From Polyangiaceae bacterium (lineage in GTDB: Bacteria > Myxococcota_A > Polyangia > Polyangiales > Polyangiaceae): DNA of 64,000 bases. The stretch spans positions 18,162 to 82,161 of the forward strand of contig JABFXY010000074.1 in NCBI GenBank assembly GCA_013361525.1. The letters are read 5' to 3'. The position numbers and the translations under genes are program-made. The notes below the pieces were generated by a model. The model did no database searches, was not told where the DNA came from, and saw only the letters and a list, made by a program, of their open reading frames with translations. Shown piece by piece: positions 16,232 through 25,294 of the stretch (position 1 is its first letter; each line of letters starts with the position of its first letter).

Positions 16232-18835
16232 TCAGCTCTCCGGCAGCACCAACCGCGTGAGCTCGCCCCAGCTCGGCCCGGCTTTGCATCCGACGCGAAG
16301 CGGAACCTCGAGATCGAACGCCGTGCGCATCGCCTCCGCGGCGACCTTCGCGGTCGTGACGAGCTCGTCCGCATCGACCTCGAAGAGCACCTCGTCGTGC
16401 ACCTGAAGGAGTGGCTGCGCGCGAAGCCCCGCCGCACGAAGCGCGCGGTCCGCTTGGAGCAAGCCGCGTCGAGAGACATCGGCGACCGAGCCTTCGTGCG
16501 TCGCGCGTCGTGCCATTCGCTCGGCGTTCGATCGCAACTGCGGATCGAGCGCCGTGAGCCCACCGATGGGCCAATGCCGGCCAGCGACGGTAACGACGTA
16601 GCCTCGCGTCTGCGCGAGACGCAGCTGCTCGTCTTGAAACGCTCGCACCGTCGCGTAGTGACGATCGAACCGCTCGATGAGCTGCTTCGCTCCTTGTGCG
16701 TCGAGCCCGAGCTGCAGCGCGAGCGCGCTCGCACCTTGCCCGGCAAACGTCGCAAAATTCACGACCTTCCCCGTTTGGCGCTCGGCCGGACCCACCGCAT
16801 CCTGTGCCAGATCGAGCACGGCTGCCGCGGTGATCCGGTGCAGATCGTCGTTTCGACGGAGCGGTTCGACCAGCGCCGGATCCCGCGTCAGATGCGCGAG
16901 CACGAAGAGCCCGAGCTGGTTGTAGTCGACCGAGAGCAACACCTTTCCCGGAGGTGCGCGAAACGCGCATCGAATGCGCGCCATCTCCGGGGTGCGGCCG
17001 GGCACTCGCCCGAGATCGGGCTGCGAATTGATGATGCGTCCCGAAAACGAGCGCGCCGGATGAAACGTGGAGTGGACGCGCCCGTCCGGCGTGATCGCCG
17101 CGCGCAACGCCGTCACCCAATTGTCCTTGAGCCGCTCGAGCTCGCGGAAGCGCATCACCAGACCGACGATCGGGTGCGCGTTCTCGATGCGCTCGAGCGC
17201 CTCCGTCGCCGTGCTCCACCCCGTCTTCGTCCGCAGCACGACCGGCAAGCCGAGATCTTCGAAGAGCACGCTGCCGAGCTGCTTCGTGGATCCGAGGTTG
17301 AACGATTTGCCGGCGAGCTCGTAAATCTGGCCCTCGAGCTCCGAGGCGATCCGCGTGAAATCGTCACCGACGCGCAAAAGATCGTCGCCGTCGCAGGCAA
17401 TGCCGTGCACCTCCATGCGCACGAGCGTCTCCGACAGCGCGAGGTATTCATCGAGCTGCTCACGCGCGACGTTCGGCTCGAACGATCGCCATAGGGCCGA
17501 GGCTGCCTCCGCCATCGTGCCCGCGAATTTCGCCGCGCGCCCGACCTCGATATCCGACCAAGCTTTGCGGCTCTTGCCGATTCCGCGCACCACGTCGTCG
17601 GCGTCGAGCGCACGTCGCAATCGATGTTTCGCGACCGTCACGAGCTCGTGTGGTGACCAATTGCTCGGCTCGGTCAGATGGGACGCACAAGCCGAGTCAC
17701 CGACGACGCCGGCGACCTGGACACCTCGACGTGCGAGCGCGACGACCGACGCGTTGACCTCGTGGCCGACCTTCGGTTTCGTCGCGTCACCGAGCCACGC
17801 CGCGAGAGGCCGAGGTCCTTCCAACGAGACGCCTTTGCCCGAAAACCCCTTACCCGAAAACGGGAAGTAGAACGCACGCTCGCCAGCAGATGCGGCGAGG
17901 CCGGCAAGCGCGCCGCGCGCAGGCGAAGGATCTTCCGTCAGCGTGTAAATCGCGACCGGCGCGTCGCCGAACGACGCGATCGCCGCGGCGACCTTCTCGT
18001 CGTCGTCGCAGACGGTGACCTCCGTCGACGCCTCGCGGGGCTCGCTGCCGAGCAGCTCGTAGAAACCGAGCTCGCCATAGAGCGCGTTGAGCGACGCTGG
18101 TTGCGGCGCTCGATACCCGAGCTCGCCGAGCGGACGCGGCAGCGCGACGTCGGTTGCCAGGCGCGCGCGGTCGACCTCGCTCTTCGCGAGCTCCAACGAC
18201 GCGCGGAGCATCTTTCCAGTGCGGCCCTCGATCTCCTCGGCCTTCTCGAGCGCGGCTTCGATCGAGCCGTACGCCTTCACGAGATCGGTCGCGCCCTTCT
18301 TTCCGATGCCTGGAACGCCGGGCATTACGTCGTCGTCGCCCACGAGCGCGAGCCAACCTGCGACGTTCTCGGGGCCGACCTCGAAGCGCTTGCGTACGAG
18401 CTCGGCCGTGTAGCGGACGTCCTTGTACGCGTCGTACCACCACACGCGATCCTCCACGAGCTGCGCGAGGCGCTTGTCGCTGCCGACGACGACGACGTCC
18501 TGACCGTCGTCGAGCGCCGCCCGCGTGTACGAAGCGACGACGTCGGCGGGTCGACCCGACGTCACGACGTGCAGGCCATACGCCTCGAGGAGCGAAGGCA
18601 GCCGCTCGACCTGAGGCTTCAGCAGCGGCGGGAGCGTGCTCGCGTCGAGGCAGCCGTCGAGTACGGCAACGGCACAATCCGGCGTTTTGAATCCGAGCGC
18701 GCGTACGAGCGCGCCCGTGAGCGCATACAGCCCATTCGTCGGCAGATTCGCTTCGTTTTTGCGATCGGTCTCGACGACGAGATACCCCCGCGTGAGCAGG
18801 TGACTGGCGAGTACGACGAGCGTTCTTCGTGCCAT
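16232..18835 (-). CDS. Divergent DNA polymerase I-like protein (family A) with degenerate active sites
   Basis: An 867-residue protein with the three-part PolA layout, but many hallmark residues are changed. 5'-nuclease region (about 1-280): the first Asp motif (LVDG in E. coli) is LAS, the EADD motif is RPAD, and GDKD is SDKR; GDDDVMPGVPGIGKKGA survives. 3'-5' exonuclease region: no DTE motif. Polymerase region: motif A Asp637 is kept, but DYSQIELR reads DYNQLGLF, so the steric-gate Glu is Gly642; motif B keeps Lys690 but the Tyr766 equivalent is Ala698; QVHDEV in motif C is intact. The ATG at 18835 matches the family start. It follows the halogenase gene by 8 bp. It is probably a second, special-purpose copy; the housekeeping polA should lie elsewhere. 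Confidence 0.85.
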   Translation of the reverse strand: MARRTLVVLASHLLTRGYLVVETDRKNEANLPTNGLYALTGALVRALGFKTPDCAVAVLDGCLDASTLPPLLKPQVERLPSLLEAYGLHVVTSGRPADVVASYTRAALDDGQDVVVVGSDKRLAQLVEDRVWWYDAYKDVRYTAELVRKRFEVGPENVAGWLALVGDDDVMPGVPGIGKKGATDLVKAYGSIEAALEKAEEIEGRTGKMLRASLELAKSEVDRARLATDVALPRPLGELGYRAPQPASLNALYGELGFYELLGSEPREASTEVTVCDDDEKVAAAIASFGDAPVAIYTLTEDPSPARGALAGLAASAGERAFYFPFSGKGFSGKGVSLEGPRPLAAWLGDATKPKVGHEVNASVVALARRGVQVAGVVGDSACASHLTEPSNWSPHELVTVAKHRLRRALDADDVVRGIGKSRKAWSDIEVGRAAKFAGTMAEAASALWRSFEPNVAREQLDEYLALSETLVRMEVHGIACDGDDLLRVGDDFTRIASELEGQIYELAGKSFNLGSTKQLGSVLFEDLGLPVVLRTKTGWSTATEALERIENAHPIVGLVMRFRELERLKDNWVTALRAAITPDGRVHSTFHPARSFSGRIINSQPDLGRVPGRTPEMARIRCAFRAPPGKVLLSVDYNQLGLFVLAHLTRDPALVEPLRRNDDLHRITAAAVLDLAQDAVGPAERQTGKVVNFATFAGQGASALALQLGLDAQGAKQLIERFDRHYATVRAFQDEQLRLAQTRGYVVTVAGRHWPIGGLTALDPQLRSNAERMARRATHEGSVADVSRRGLLQADRALRAAGLRAQPLLQVHDEVLFEVDADELVTTAKVAAEAMRTAFDLEVPLRVGCKAGPSWGELTRLVLPES

Positions 18836-18843
18836 GTCGAGCC

Positions 18844-20508
18844 TCAGAGGAACGGCGCCATCTTCGCGACCCACCCCTGCGGATTGAAGACGAGCTGGCG
18901 CATCCACTCCGGATGCTCGCGCACGGCTTTCAGCGCCTCGGCCTGTGGGAGCGCGCGCCGGCTGAAATCGACCGCTAGCTGCCGTCGTGCACGCCACCCC
19001 TCCGGCGGCTCGCGATCGAGCTTCGGGTGGGGAACCTTTTGCCCGAGCAAGATGCAATCGAGCCCGTGCAATCCGTAGAAGTAGATGCCGGCGACCTCGT
19101 TCAGCTGCGTACGGATGGCGCGCGGCAACAGGGATAGCGGCCCACAGGCCTGAAAGATGTCGATCGCCTCCTGCATGCCGGAGACGTCGACCTTTTCGCG
19201 AACGTCGGTCCAAAACTTCGAGTCGCTACGCTTGTTGAACTTGTAATGCGCGGCGAGGAAGAACCGCAATCGGTCCCAATCGCGGCCGATCGTCGTATTG
19301 ACGAAGCGCCTCAGCACCGACCGCTCCGGGCCGAATGGGAATGCTCGGACGAGCGCCGTAATGGCGCGTGTAATCATCAATAGACCGGTCGACTCGAGCG
19401 GCTCGACGAACGCGTACGCGTTGCCGATGGCGTAGACGTTCCCCACCCAAAGCCGATCGTGCCGGCCCGATCGAAAGCGGACGACCCGCTCGCCGCTGAG
19501 CTTCGGCCAAAGCTTCTTCGCCTCGGCGAGCGCCTCGTCGTCGGAGCAATACGCCGACGAATATACGTATCCGAGGTGCTCGTCCTCGACGATGGGGATG
19601 TTCCAGCACCAGCCGCTCTCCATCGTGCGGGCCGTGGTGTAAGGCTTCAGCTTGCCGCCGTGGGGTGAGTTGAACGCGAGCGCCGAGTCGGTGAAGAGGC
19701 TCGTGGCATAGCTGTGGAACTCGATGCCCAGCTTTTGCTCGAGAAGAAACGAGCGAAACCCCGAGCAATCGACGTAGAGATCGAACTCGAGCGTGCGGCC
19801 GTCGTCGGCGACGAGGTTTCCGATGTGCGGGTCCGGATCGTCGCCCTCGGGGGCGATCACCTTCGCGTCGACGACCTTGCAATCGAGGTGCACGATGCCG
19901 CGCGCGACCGCTGTTTTACGCAGGTATTCGACGAGCCGCTTGTTGTCGAGGTGATACGCGAACGCCTGGAGATGCAGCAGCGATTGCTCCTGCCCGTTGA
20001 TCCGAATGATCGGCGTCACGTCGCGGGCCATCAGCACCGACTGCAGCGTGAACGTGCTCACGTTGCCCGTCTCGCCCATGGAACCGAGCATTCCGATCCC
20101 GTTCACCTCCCAATCGAAAGGCGCTTGGAACACGTAGTCGCCGGGCAGGCCCCATTCGAACCGAATACCCTGCTTCCACGTCGGCTGAACCTCCTTGACG
20201 AACTCGTCGACGTTCAACTTCAAATAGTGATGAAGGAACGCGACGAGGCTCGGCACGCTCGCCTCTCCGACGCCGATGATCGGAATGCTCGGCGACTCGA
20301 TGACCGTCACCTCGAGCCACGGCAGCTGCGCCTTCAAGGCGAGCGCGGTGAACCAACCGGCCGTGCCTCCGCCGAGGATGCCGACCTTCTTCACCGCGCC
20401 GCCGTCTTCGGCGGTGGGCCGGTATGCCTCCCGCTGAAGAAGCTCGTGGTTGGTGAAGAGGACCTGCAACCCCTCGAGCGGGTTCGGGCGATTCGGCGGC
20501 AAACGCAT
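18844..20508 (-). CDS. Flavin-dependent tryptophan-halogenase-family protein
   Basis: A 554-residue FADH2-dependent halogenase. It has the dinucleotide-binding GGGTAGW motif (about 46-52), IGVGEASVP, a Lys in WKQGIRFEW matching the catalytic lysine of PrnA, the diagnostic WxWxIP motif (GWCWNIPI, about 305-312) and FVEPLESTG, which holds the catalytic Glu and the chloride-binding Ser/Thr. All residues needed for hypohalous acid production and transfer are therefore present. The substrate cannot be read from sequence. No flavin reductase, NRPS or PKS gene is near. The N-terminus has about 39 residues before the FAD motif. The polymerase-like gene follows by 8 bp, and a CocE-type hydrolase lies 47 bp upstream. 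Confidence 0.92.
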   Translation of the reverse strand: MRLPPNRPNPLEGLQVLFTNHELLQREAYRPTAEDGGAVKKVGILGGGTAGWFTALALKAQLPWLEVTVIESPSIPIIGVGEASVPSLVAFLHHYLKLNVDEFVKEVQPTWKQGIRFEWGLPGDYVFQAPFDWEVNGIGMLGSMGETGNVSTFTLQSVLMARDVTPIIRINGQEQSLLHLQAFAYHLDNKRLVEYLRKTAVARGIVHLDCKVVDAKVIAPEGDDPDPHIGNLVADDGRTLEFDLYVDCSGFRSFLLEQKLGIEFHSYATSLFTDSALAFNSPHGGKLKPYTTARTMESGWCWNIPIVEDEHLGYVYSSAYCSDDEALAEAKKLWPKLSGERVVRFRSGRHDRLWVGNVYAIGNAYAFVEPLESTGLLMITRAITALVRAFPFGPERSVLRRFVNTTIGRDWDRLRFFLAAHYKFNKRSDSKFWTDVREKVDVSGMQEAIDIFQACGPLSLLPRAIRTQLNEVAGIYFYGLHGLDCILLGQKVPHPKLDREPPEGWRARRQLAVDFSRRALPQAEALKAVREHPEWMRQLVFNPQGWVAKMAPFL

Positions 20509-20555
20509 CGCGCGAGGCTAAACCAACTCGGTGCCTCGCGCGAAAACCGGATCGC

Positions 20556-22886
20556 TCAGGGCATGCTGGGCACGTTCGTGTACGGCATGAACGTCCTGCA
20601 TTGCTGCCCTCGCAGCGAAGGACAAGCCGGCAGCGGCAGCCCGGGGCCCGTTGTTCCGGACAACATGGGCAACACGACGCTCGTGGGATGGGACGTCGAC
20701 GCGCCGACGTCGTAGCTCACCGGCTCGTCGAACTCTTTCAGCTCGAACTTCCACTCGGCTCGGCTGTCGCCCGGCGTGTCGATGCTGACGCGAATGCGAG
20801 AGCCGGCGCGGAACACGTGGCTGAAAGCCGCAATTCCCACCCGCGCGAGCGTCCATTCTCCGGGGACGAGGAGCGCCTCGTCCTCTTCACGATACGTGTG
20901 CTCCGGCCAAAGATCGGTCGCGGAGCCGTCGAGGGCACGAACGCTCGCGCGCAACCAACCGCTCTGTACGAACATCTCCTGTCCGTCGGGTCGGATCTCG
21001 CTGAGGTTCACCTCGAGATCGGCGTCATCGACCGCAGACCGAATCCAGATGTCGACGCTGCCGCTGCCGAGCATGACGACGTCATCGGACAAAGGCGCGC
21101 TCGTCATCACGACGGCGCTTCCGGCTGCCGGCTGGTTCCATTGGTATTCGGGGGTCAGGGCCCAAATATCACCGCCGGGCGCGAGAATGCCGCGCTGGCC
21201 TGCTTCCGGGTCGAGCGTGAAGCTGAACCCCGCATCGTCCACGACGGGCACCTGCGCCTCGACCAGATCGCCGTTCGGTTGCAGATAGAACCGGTGCTCT
21301 TCCGCGTCCGGGTGGGGCCAACCGTCGAACGTCAGCTCGAACGTGCCAATCGGAGCGCCGACGTCCTCTGTCCCGCCTCGCTCGAAAATCGTGCGGTATT
21401 GAGGCTCCGCTTCATAGACGGTCTTCGCGACTTCCCACGAAGGCTGATCCGCGAGCCGATCCGGCCGAAGCTGCATGTTCACGCCGAAGACCTGCTGGAA
21501 CACGACCGGTATCAACGTGCGAACGCCGGGATCGACGCTGGGGACGCGCTCGGCGACGTACAAATCGAGGAACGTCTTCCACTCGACCAGCACCTCCGGG
21601 GAAAACCCGTCGACGTGGACACCGTTGTACGTCGTGAATCGTTTTACCGGCGCCGAGGTGAACCGATCGAGCAGGGTAAAGAAGAACGGCCCCGTTTGCT
21701 CGTCCTGCCAGGCCGAAGCGAGAAACACCGGGACCTCGATCTTGTCGGCGAACTTCGTCGGGTCGACGCGACCGACGAGATCGTCGTCGTAATAGGGGGT
21801 GTTCTGCGCCTGGTCGATGACGTTGACGCGCTGCCCGTGCAACAGCTGGTTCTCTTCGCAGACGGTGTCGCCGGCGTCGACGCGCGCTTGCTCCCAACCT
21901 TGGCCGTAAGGGGCAGCCTTATCGAGCACGTTGGAAATCCACGACAGCGCAAACCCGTTGTTGAACAGACCGCCGGGCCGCGCGGTGGAATAGGTGCCAC
22001 CAATGACCGAAAGCGGCGTGATGGCTGCGAGGCTCGGCGGCTTCATGCTCGCGACGAACATCTGCGTAATACCCGGGTACGAAAGGCCGGTCATTCCGAC
22101 ATGGTGGCCCGATACCCAATCCTGCGCAGCCACCGTCTCGACGACGTCGTACCCATCGAGCAGCTGCAGATCCTCGAAATAGTCGTAGGCGCCACCTGAA
22201 CAGCCGGTGCCGCGCATGTTCACGCTCACCGTCGCATAACCCATCAGTGACGCGAAAAACGCGCTCGGGTCGGTCGGCTTGTCGCATAGAACGGGATAGT
22301 CGCCGCACAGCCCTTCATAACCGGGGATCGGCTCACCCGGCTTCGCCGGATCATATCCCGAGTAGTTGACCACCGTCGGATACGGGCCTTCCTCCGCCGG
22401 GCCGGGCAACGTCACGTAGACGGCGAGCTGCGTCCCGTCGCGGGTCGTCAAATAGCCATAACCGGGCTGGAGCTTTTGCTCGTCGTAGAAGGACTGATCG
22501 GGTTTGCTGCCGTCGACGCTGAGGACGGTGATGGAGCCGACCTCTTCGGGCGGGCTGAGGTCGGGCAGGTGAACCGAATACCCATCGCCGGGGGCGACCT
22601 TCCGGAAGATGTAGCTGCCGAGCTCGTCCGTCGTGCCTTCCGACACGACGTCGCCTCCGGCGCTGCGGAGCTCGACTCGGGTATTGGGCTCGGCCTTCCA
22701 GACGTGGACTTGTTCGACGCTGCCGCGGGTGCTGAACGGAGCCGCCGGGGCCCCGCCGCCTTCACCGCCGCCGCCTTGGACGCCCGCGCCTTCCCCGCCG
22801 GCCCCGCCGCCGCCGGTGGTGTCCGAATCCGAGCAGCCGAACGCGAGCGTCGTCGCGACACACAAGCCAATTCCCCGCTTGAGCAT
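20556..22886 (-). CDS. CocE/NonD-type (X-Pro dipeptidyl-peptidase-like) hydrolase, lipoprotein
   Basis: The 776-residue protein starts at the ATG at 22886, giving a signal peptide with lipobox AFGC. A Gly-rich linker and a small beta domain (carboxypeptidase-regulatory-like, about 60-125) precede an alpha/beta hydrolase domain. The nucleophile elbow is GLSYPG, the Asp is in ASAWQDEQTG and the His in NGVHVDGF. A C-terminal jelly-roll of the X-Pro dipeptidyl-peptidase class follows (about 540-740). Family members cleave Xaa-Pro dipeptides or esters such as cocaine and glutaryl-7-ACA. Here the enzyme would face the periplasm or surface. It may head the operon with the halogenase gene. Confidence 0.88.
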   Translation of the reverse strand: MLKRGIGLCVATTLAFGCSDSDTTGGGGAGGEGAGVQGGGGEGGGAPAAPFSTRGSVEQVHVWKAEPNTRVELRSAGGDVVSEGTTDELGSYIFRKVAPGDGYSVHLPDLSPPEEVGSITVLSVDGSKPDQSFYDEQKLQPGYGYLTTRDGTQLAVYVTLPGPAEEGPYPTVVNYSGYDPAKPGEPIPGYEGLCGDYPVLCDKPTDPSAFFASLMGYATVSVNMRGTGCSGGAYDYFEDLQLLDGYDVVETVAAQDWVSGHHVGMTGLSYPGITQMFVASMKPPSLAAITPLSVIGGTYSTARPGGLFNNGFALSWISNVLDKAAPYGQGWEQARVDAGDTVCEENQLLHGQRVNVIDQAQNTPYYDDDLVGRVDPTKFADKIEVPVFLASAWQDEQTGPFFFTLLDRFTSAPVKRFTTYNGVHVDGFSPEVLVEWKTFLDLYVAERVPSVDPGVRTLIPVVFQQVFGVNMQLRPDRLADQPSWEVAKTVYEAEPQYRTIFERGGTEDVGAPIGTFELTFDGWPHPDAEEHRFYLQPNGDLVEAQVPVVDDAGFSFTLDPEAGQRGILAPGGDIWALTPEYQWNQPAAGSAVVMTSAPLSDDVVMLGSGSVDIWIRSAVDDADLEVNLSEIRPDGQEMFVQSGWLRASVRALDGSATDLWPEHTYREEDEALLVPGEWTLARVGIAAFSHVFRAGSRIRVSIDTPGDSRAEWKFELKEFDEPVSYDVGASTSHPTSVVLPMLSGTTGPGLPLPACPSLRGQQCRTFMPYTNVPSMP

Positions 22887-22993
22887 GGCGCGAGCGTGCA
22901 GCGACCTGACGACGAAAGCAACCCCGACCGCGCCGCCTTTCACATCTCGAAAGGCGCCGCCGCCGGCTCGTCGACGTTATCGCGTTCTTCGGG

Positions 22994-23461
22994 TTATCGA
23001 GGATTCGACCGGGGGCCGAGCAGCAATGCCTTCGGAGCCAAGAGCCGGTAGCTCTCCGTAACCAGTAACGCCACTTCGTCCCAATCGGTGCTCGGCCCGA
23101 GCGTCATCCCAATCACCTTGGTTCCCCATTTCGTTCCCCATTCGGCGAAGAAAAAGGGCGGGCCGTTCGTGCGCAGCGCATCCGAAAGGATCTCCGAGGT
23201 CCGAAAGGTCAGGACGGTCACCGGACCCGCGCTCGACGCGGCGCGCGCGTACGCGGGTGGCCAACCGCCATCGATCTCGAGGACGTGGGCGAAGTTACGC
23301 TTGCTCACCATCCATCGGGTGCCGACCCAAGCTCGCTCCTCGTAGGCCTCCGGGAGCTTTTCGCAAATCATCCGCAGCCTGCTGATGGTTTCGGCCGGGG
23401 CGCTGCCGCGCTCGCGCGAACCGGGGGGCGGCTTCTTCTTCGCGGGCTGGGCTCGTCTCAT
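22994..23461 (-). CDS. MmcQ/YjbR family protein
   Basis: A 155-residue protein with the YjbR signature order: an N-terminal RLRMICEKLPEAYEERAW segment, the core VSKRNFAHVLEIDGG, a VTVLTFRTSE strand, and the closing WDEVALLVTESYRLLAPKAL. The fold is a small MmcQ/YjbR (CyaY-like) domain; its biochemical role is unsettled. I start at the ATG at 23461, since the longer frame would overlap the divergent Nudix gene. A basic Pro/Lys-rich N-terminus (about residues 1-20) precedes the domain. Confidence 0.8.
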   Translation of the reverse strand: MRRAQPAKKKPPPGSRERGSAPAETISRLRMICEKLPEAYEERAWVGTRWMVSKRNFAHVLEIDGGWPPAYARAASSAGPVTVLTFRTSEILSDALRTNGPPFFFAEWGTKWGTKVIGMTLGPSTDWDEVALLVTESYRLLAPKALLLGPRSNPR

Positions 23462-23496
23462 TCGGCGAAGCACGAGTGTAGAGTCGTCGCGGAAGC

Positions 23497-23949
23497 ATGA
23501 CCAAACGACTCCGAGCATCGCTCGTCTGCGAAGCCGAAGGGCTCCTCCTCGTCGTGCGTTTGCGCGATCCGGTGACGGGCGTCGAAGGCCTGTTTCCCCC
23601 GGGCGGCGCCGTCGAAGAAGGCGAGACCCCTTCCATGGCGGCGGTGCGCGAAACGCTCGAAGAGACGGGGATCGTCGTCACGACGATTCCAGATATCGTC
23701 CTGTGTCGCACGTATCCGTTTCGGTGGGCCGGCGTCGATTACGAGGTGACCACGCAATTCTTCGCAGCCCGGCTCGATCGCGCACCCGCGCTGCCTGCGG
23801 TGGTGGACGCGGACTACAACCTCGGTGCGTCGTGGATACCCGTGGACGCCGCGCTCGTCGCGATGGCGATCCATCCACCCATCTCGACGGCGGTCGAACA
23901 AGTTCTCCGTGCGGCTCGCCTCATGGAGGACGGGGCTCCGGTTGACTGA
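23497..23949 (+). CDS. Nudix hydrolase
   Basis: A 150-residue protein with a complete Nudix box, GGAVEEGETPSMAAVRETLE continuing ETGI (about 36-58), matching GX5EX7REUXEEXGU. It hydrolyses a nucleoside diphosphate linked to another moiety; the substrate is not readable from sequence. It ends 33 bp before the dinB GTG on the same strand and diverges from the YjbR gene with a 35-bp gap. Placement next to dinB allows a role in cleaning damaged nucleotides, but that is only inference. Confidence 0.9.
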   Translation: MTKRLRASLVCEAEGLLLVVRLRDPVTGVEGLFPPGGAVEEGETPSMAAVRETLEETGIVVTTIPDIVLCRTYPFRWAGVDYEVTTQFFAARLDRAPALPAVVDADYNLGASWIPVDAALVAMAIHPPISTAVEQVLRAARLMEDGAPVD

Positions 23950-23962
23950 ACATCAGAACAGT
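23945..23962 (+). promoter_or_regulatory. Possible LexA (SOS) operator upstream of dinB
   Basis: ACTGAACATCAGAACAGT is an imperfect palindrome spanning the Nudix stop codon and lies 20 bp before the dinB start. Read on the other strand it contains CTGT at one end and TGTTCAG at the other, fitting both ends of the Myxococcus LexA motif (CTRHAMRYBYGTTCAGS, from memory) but not its centre. Confidence 0.35.
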
Positions 23963-23982
23963 CCTAATCTTCGCGGGTCACC

Positions 23983-25215
23983 GTGGAGCCGGACGCGCCT
24001 CGAATCTGCTGTCTCGACCTCGATACGTTCTTCGTATCGGTGGAGCGGCTGTTCGATCCGTCGCTCGAGAACAAACCCGTCGTCGTAGGTGGACACAAAG
24101 GCGGTCGCGGGGTCGTCACCTCCGCGAGCTACGAGGCGCGCGCGCTCGGTGTTCGTTCCGGCATGTCGATCCGCGACGCGACGAAGCTCGCGCCGCGCGC
24201 GATCTTTTTACCGGGTAGTCACGATCGATATTCCAAATACTCGGACGACGCCCGAGCCATCGTCGAGCGGTACAGTCCGCTCGTTCGCGCGGCGAGCATC
24301 GACGAGCAGTACATCGACTGTCATGGGTGCGAGCGGCTCTATTACCGGCCCGGCGACGTCGACGCCGACGCGACGATCCGCCGCGTCGTCGGGGAGATCA
24401 CCGGCGCCATCGGCGCCGAGCTCGGCCTGCCCGCCAGCGCCGGAATCGCGACGAGCAAACCGATGGCGAAGGTCGCGAGCGGCCTCGCGAAGCCGCGCGG
24501 CGTGCTCCTCGTCGCCGCGGGGGCAGAGGCGGCGACGCTCGCGCCGCTGCCGGTACGAAAGCTTCCGGGGATCGGCCCGGTCGCCGAGCGCAAGCTTCGC
24601 GAGCGCGGGCTCGAGACACTCGGGCAGCTCGTCCTCGCACCCGACGACGAGCTGCGTCCCATCTTCGGCAATATGACGGCCGAGATCCGCGCGGCAGCTC
24701 GGGGCATCGGCACGACCGAGCTCGGCCGCGAGCGCCCTGCATTTCGCGAGCACGATCCGGTGGGCGAGCGGGTCGGAAGCATCTCGAACGAGCGTACCTT
24801 CGTCGAACGGGCTCCATCGGACACGGAGGCCGTTCTATCCGGTTTGTGCGAGCGGGTTTGTTGGCGCGCCCGCAAGCGCGGCATGAAGGCGCGGACGATC
24901 ACGCTCAAGCTGCGATACGTTGATTTCGAGACTGTGTCGCGCGCAATGACCGTCCCTGCGACGAATTGCGACATCGAGATTCACCACCTCGTGTTCGACC
25001 TCTATCGGTCGCTCCGCACGCGCAGTCTCGGCGTTCGCCTGCTCGGCGTCGCGCTATCGAAGTTCGAGCTCGAAGGCGCGCAGCTTCTTCTTTTCGAGCG
25101 CAGCGGCCGGCGATCCATCGCGATCGACCGCGCCCGTGAGAAGTTCGGCTTCGACGCCGTCCATCTCGCGAGCACCACCGAGCGATCGTCGTCGCGTAAG
25201 CGGCGCTCCGCATAG
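23983..25215 (+). CDS. dinB: DNA polymerase IV (Y-family translesion polymerase)
   Basis: A 410-residue Y-family polymerase. Catalytic acids are in DLDTFFVSVE (about 11-20, with Phe at the steric-gate position) and SIDEQYID (about 106-113). A helix-hairpin-helix element follows (LPGIGPVAERKLRERGLETLGQL), then the little-finger domain (GSISNERTF onward). QLLLF near residue 368 is a good beta-clamp binding motif. It should extend primers past damaged bases with low fidelity. The GTG start suits the family N-terminus. Expression may be SOS-linked through the palindrome just upstream. Confidence 0.93.
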   Translation: MEPDAPRICCLDLDTFFVSVERLFDPSLENKPVVVGGHKGGRGVVTSASYEARALGVRSGMSIRDATKLAPRAIFLPGSHDRYSKYSDDARAIVERYSPLVRAASIDEQYIDCHGCERLYYRPGDVDADATIRRVVGEITGAIGAELGLPASAGIATSKPMAKVASGLAKPRGVLLVAAGAEAATLAPLPVRKLPGIGPVAERKLRERGLETLGQLVLAPDDELRPIFGNMTAEIRAAARGIGTTELGRERPAFREHDPVGERVGSISNERTFVERAPSDTEAVLSGLCERVCWRARKRGMKARTITLKLRYVDFETVSRAMTVPATNCDIEIHHLVFDLYRSLRTRSLGVRLLGVALSKFELEGAQLLLFERSGRRSIAIDRAREKFGFDAVHLASTTERSSSRKRRSA

Positions 25216-25294
25216 AAGAGGCACCTCGGTGCGTTCGCACGGCATCGTCGATGCAGCCACTTGGATACCCGACGTCGCGTCCAAGGAGAGCGCC

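Noticed and set aside
17678..19078. 466-codon plus-strand frame opposite the polymerase-like gene
   Set aside because: Composition is that of an antisense frame and no motif is visible.
18844..20508. Idea that the halogenase marks a natural-product gene cluster
   Set aside because: No NRPS, PKS, adenylation, carrier-protein or terpene genes are found on either side.
22720..22830. GC-rich repetitive-looking stretch
   Set aside because: It codes for the Gly-rich linker of the CocE-type lipoprotein; similar stretches at 5580-5700, 12520-12610 and 15560-15710 are linkers too.
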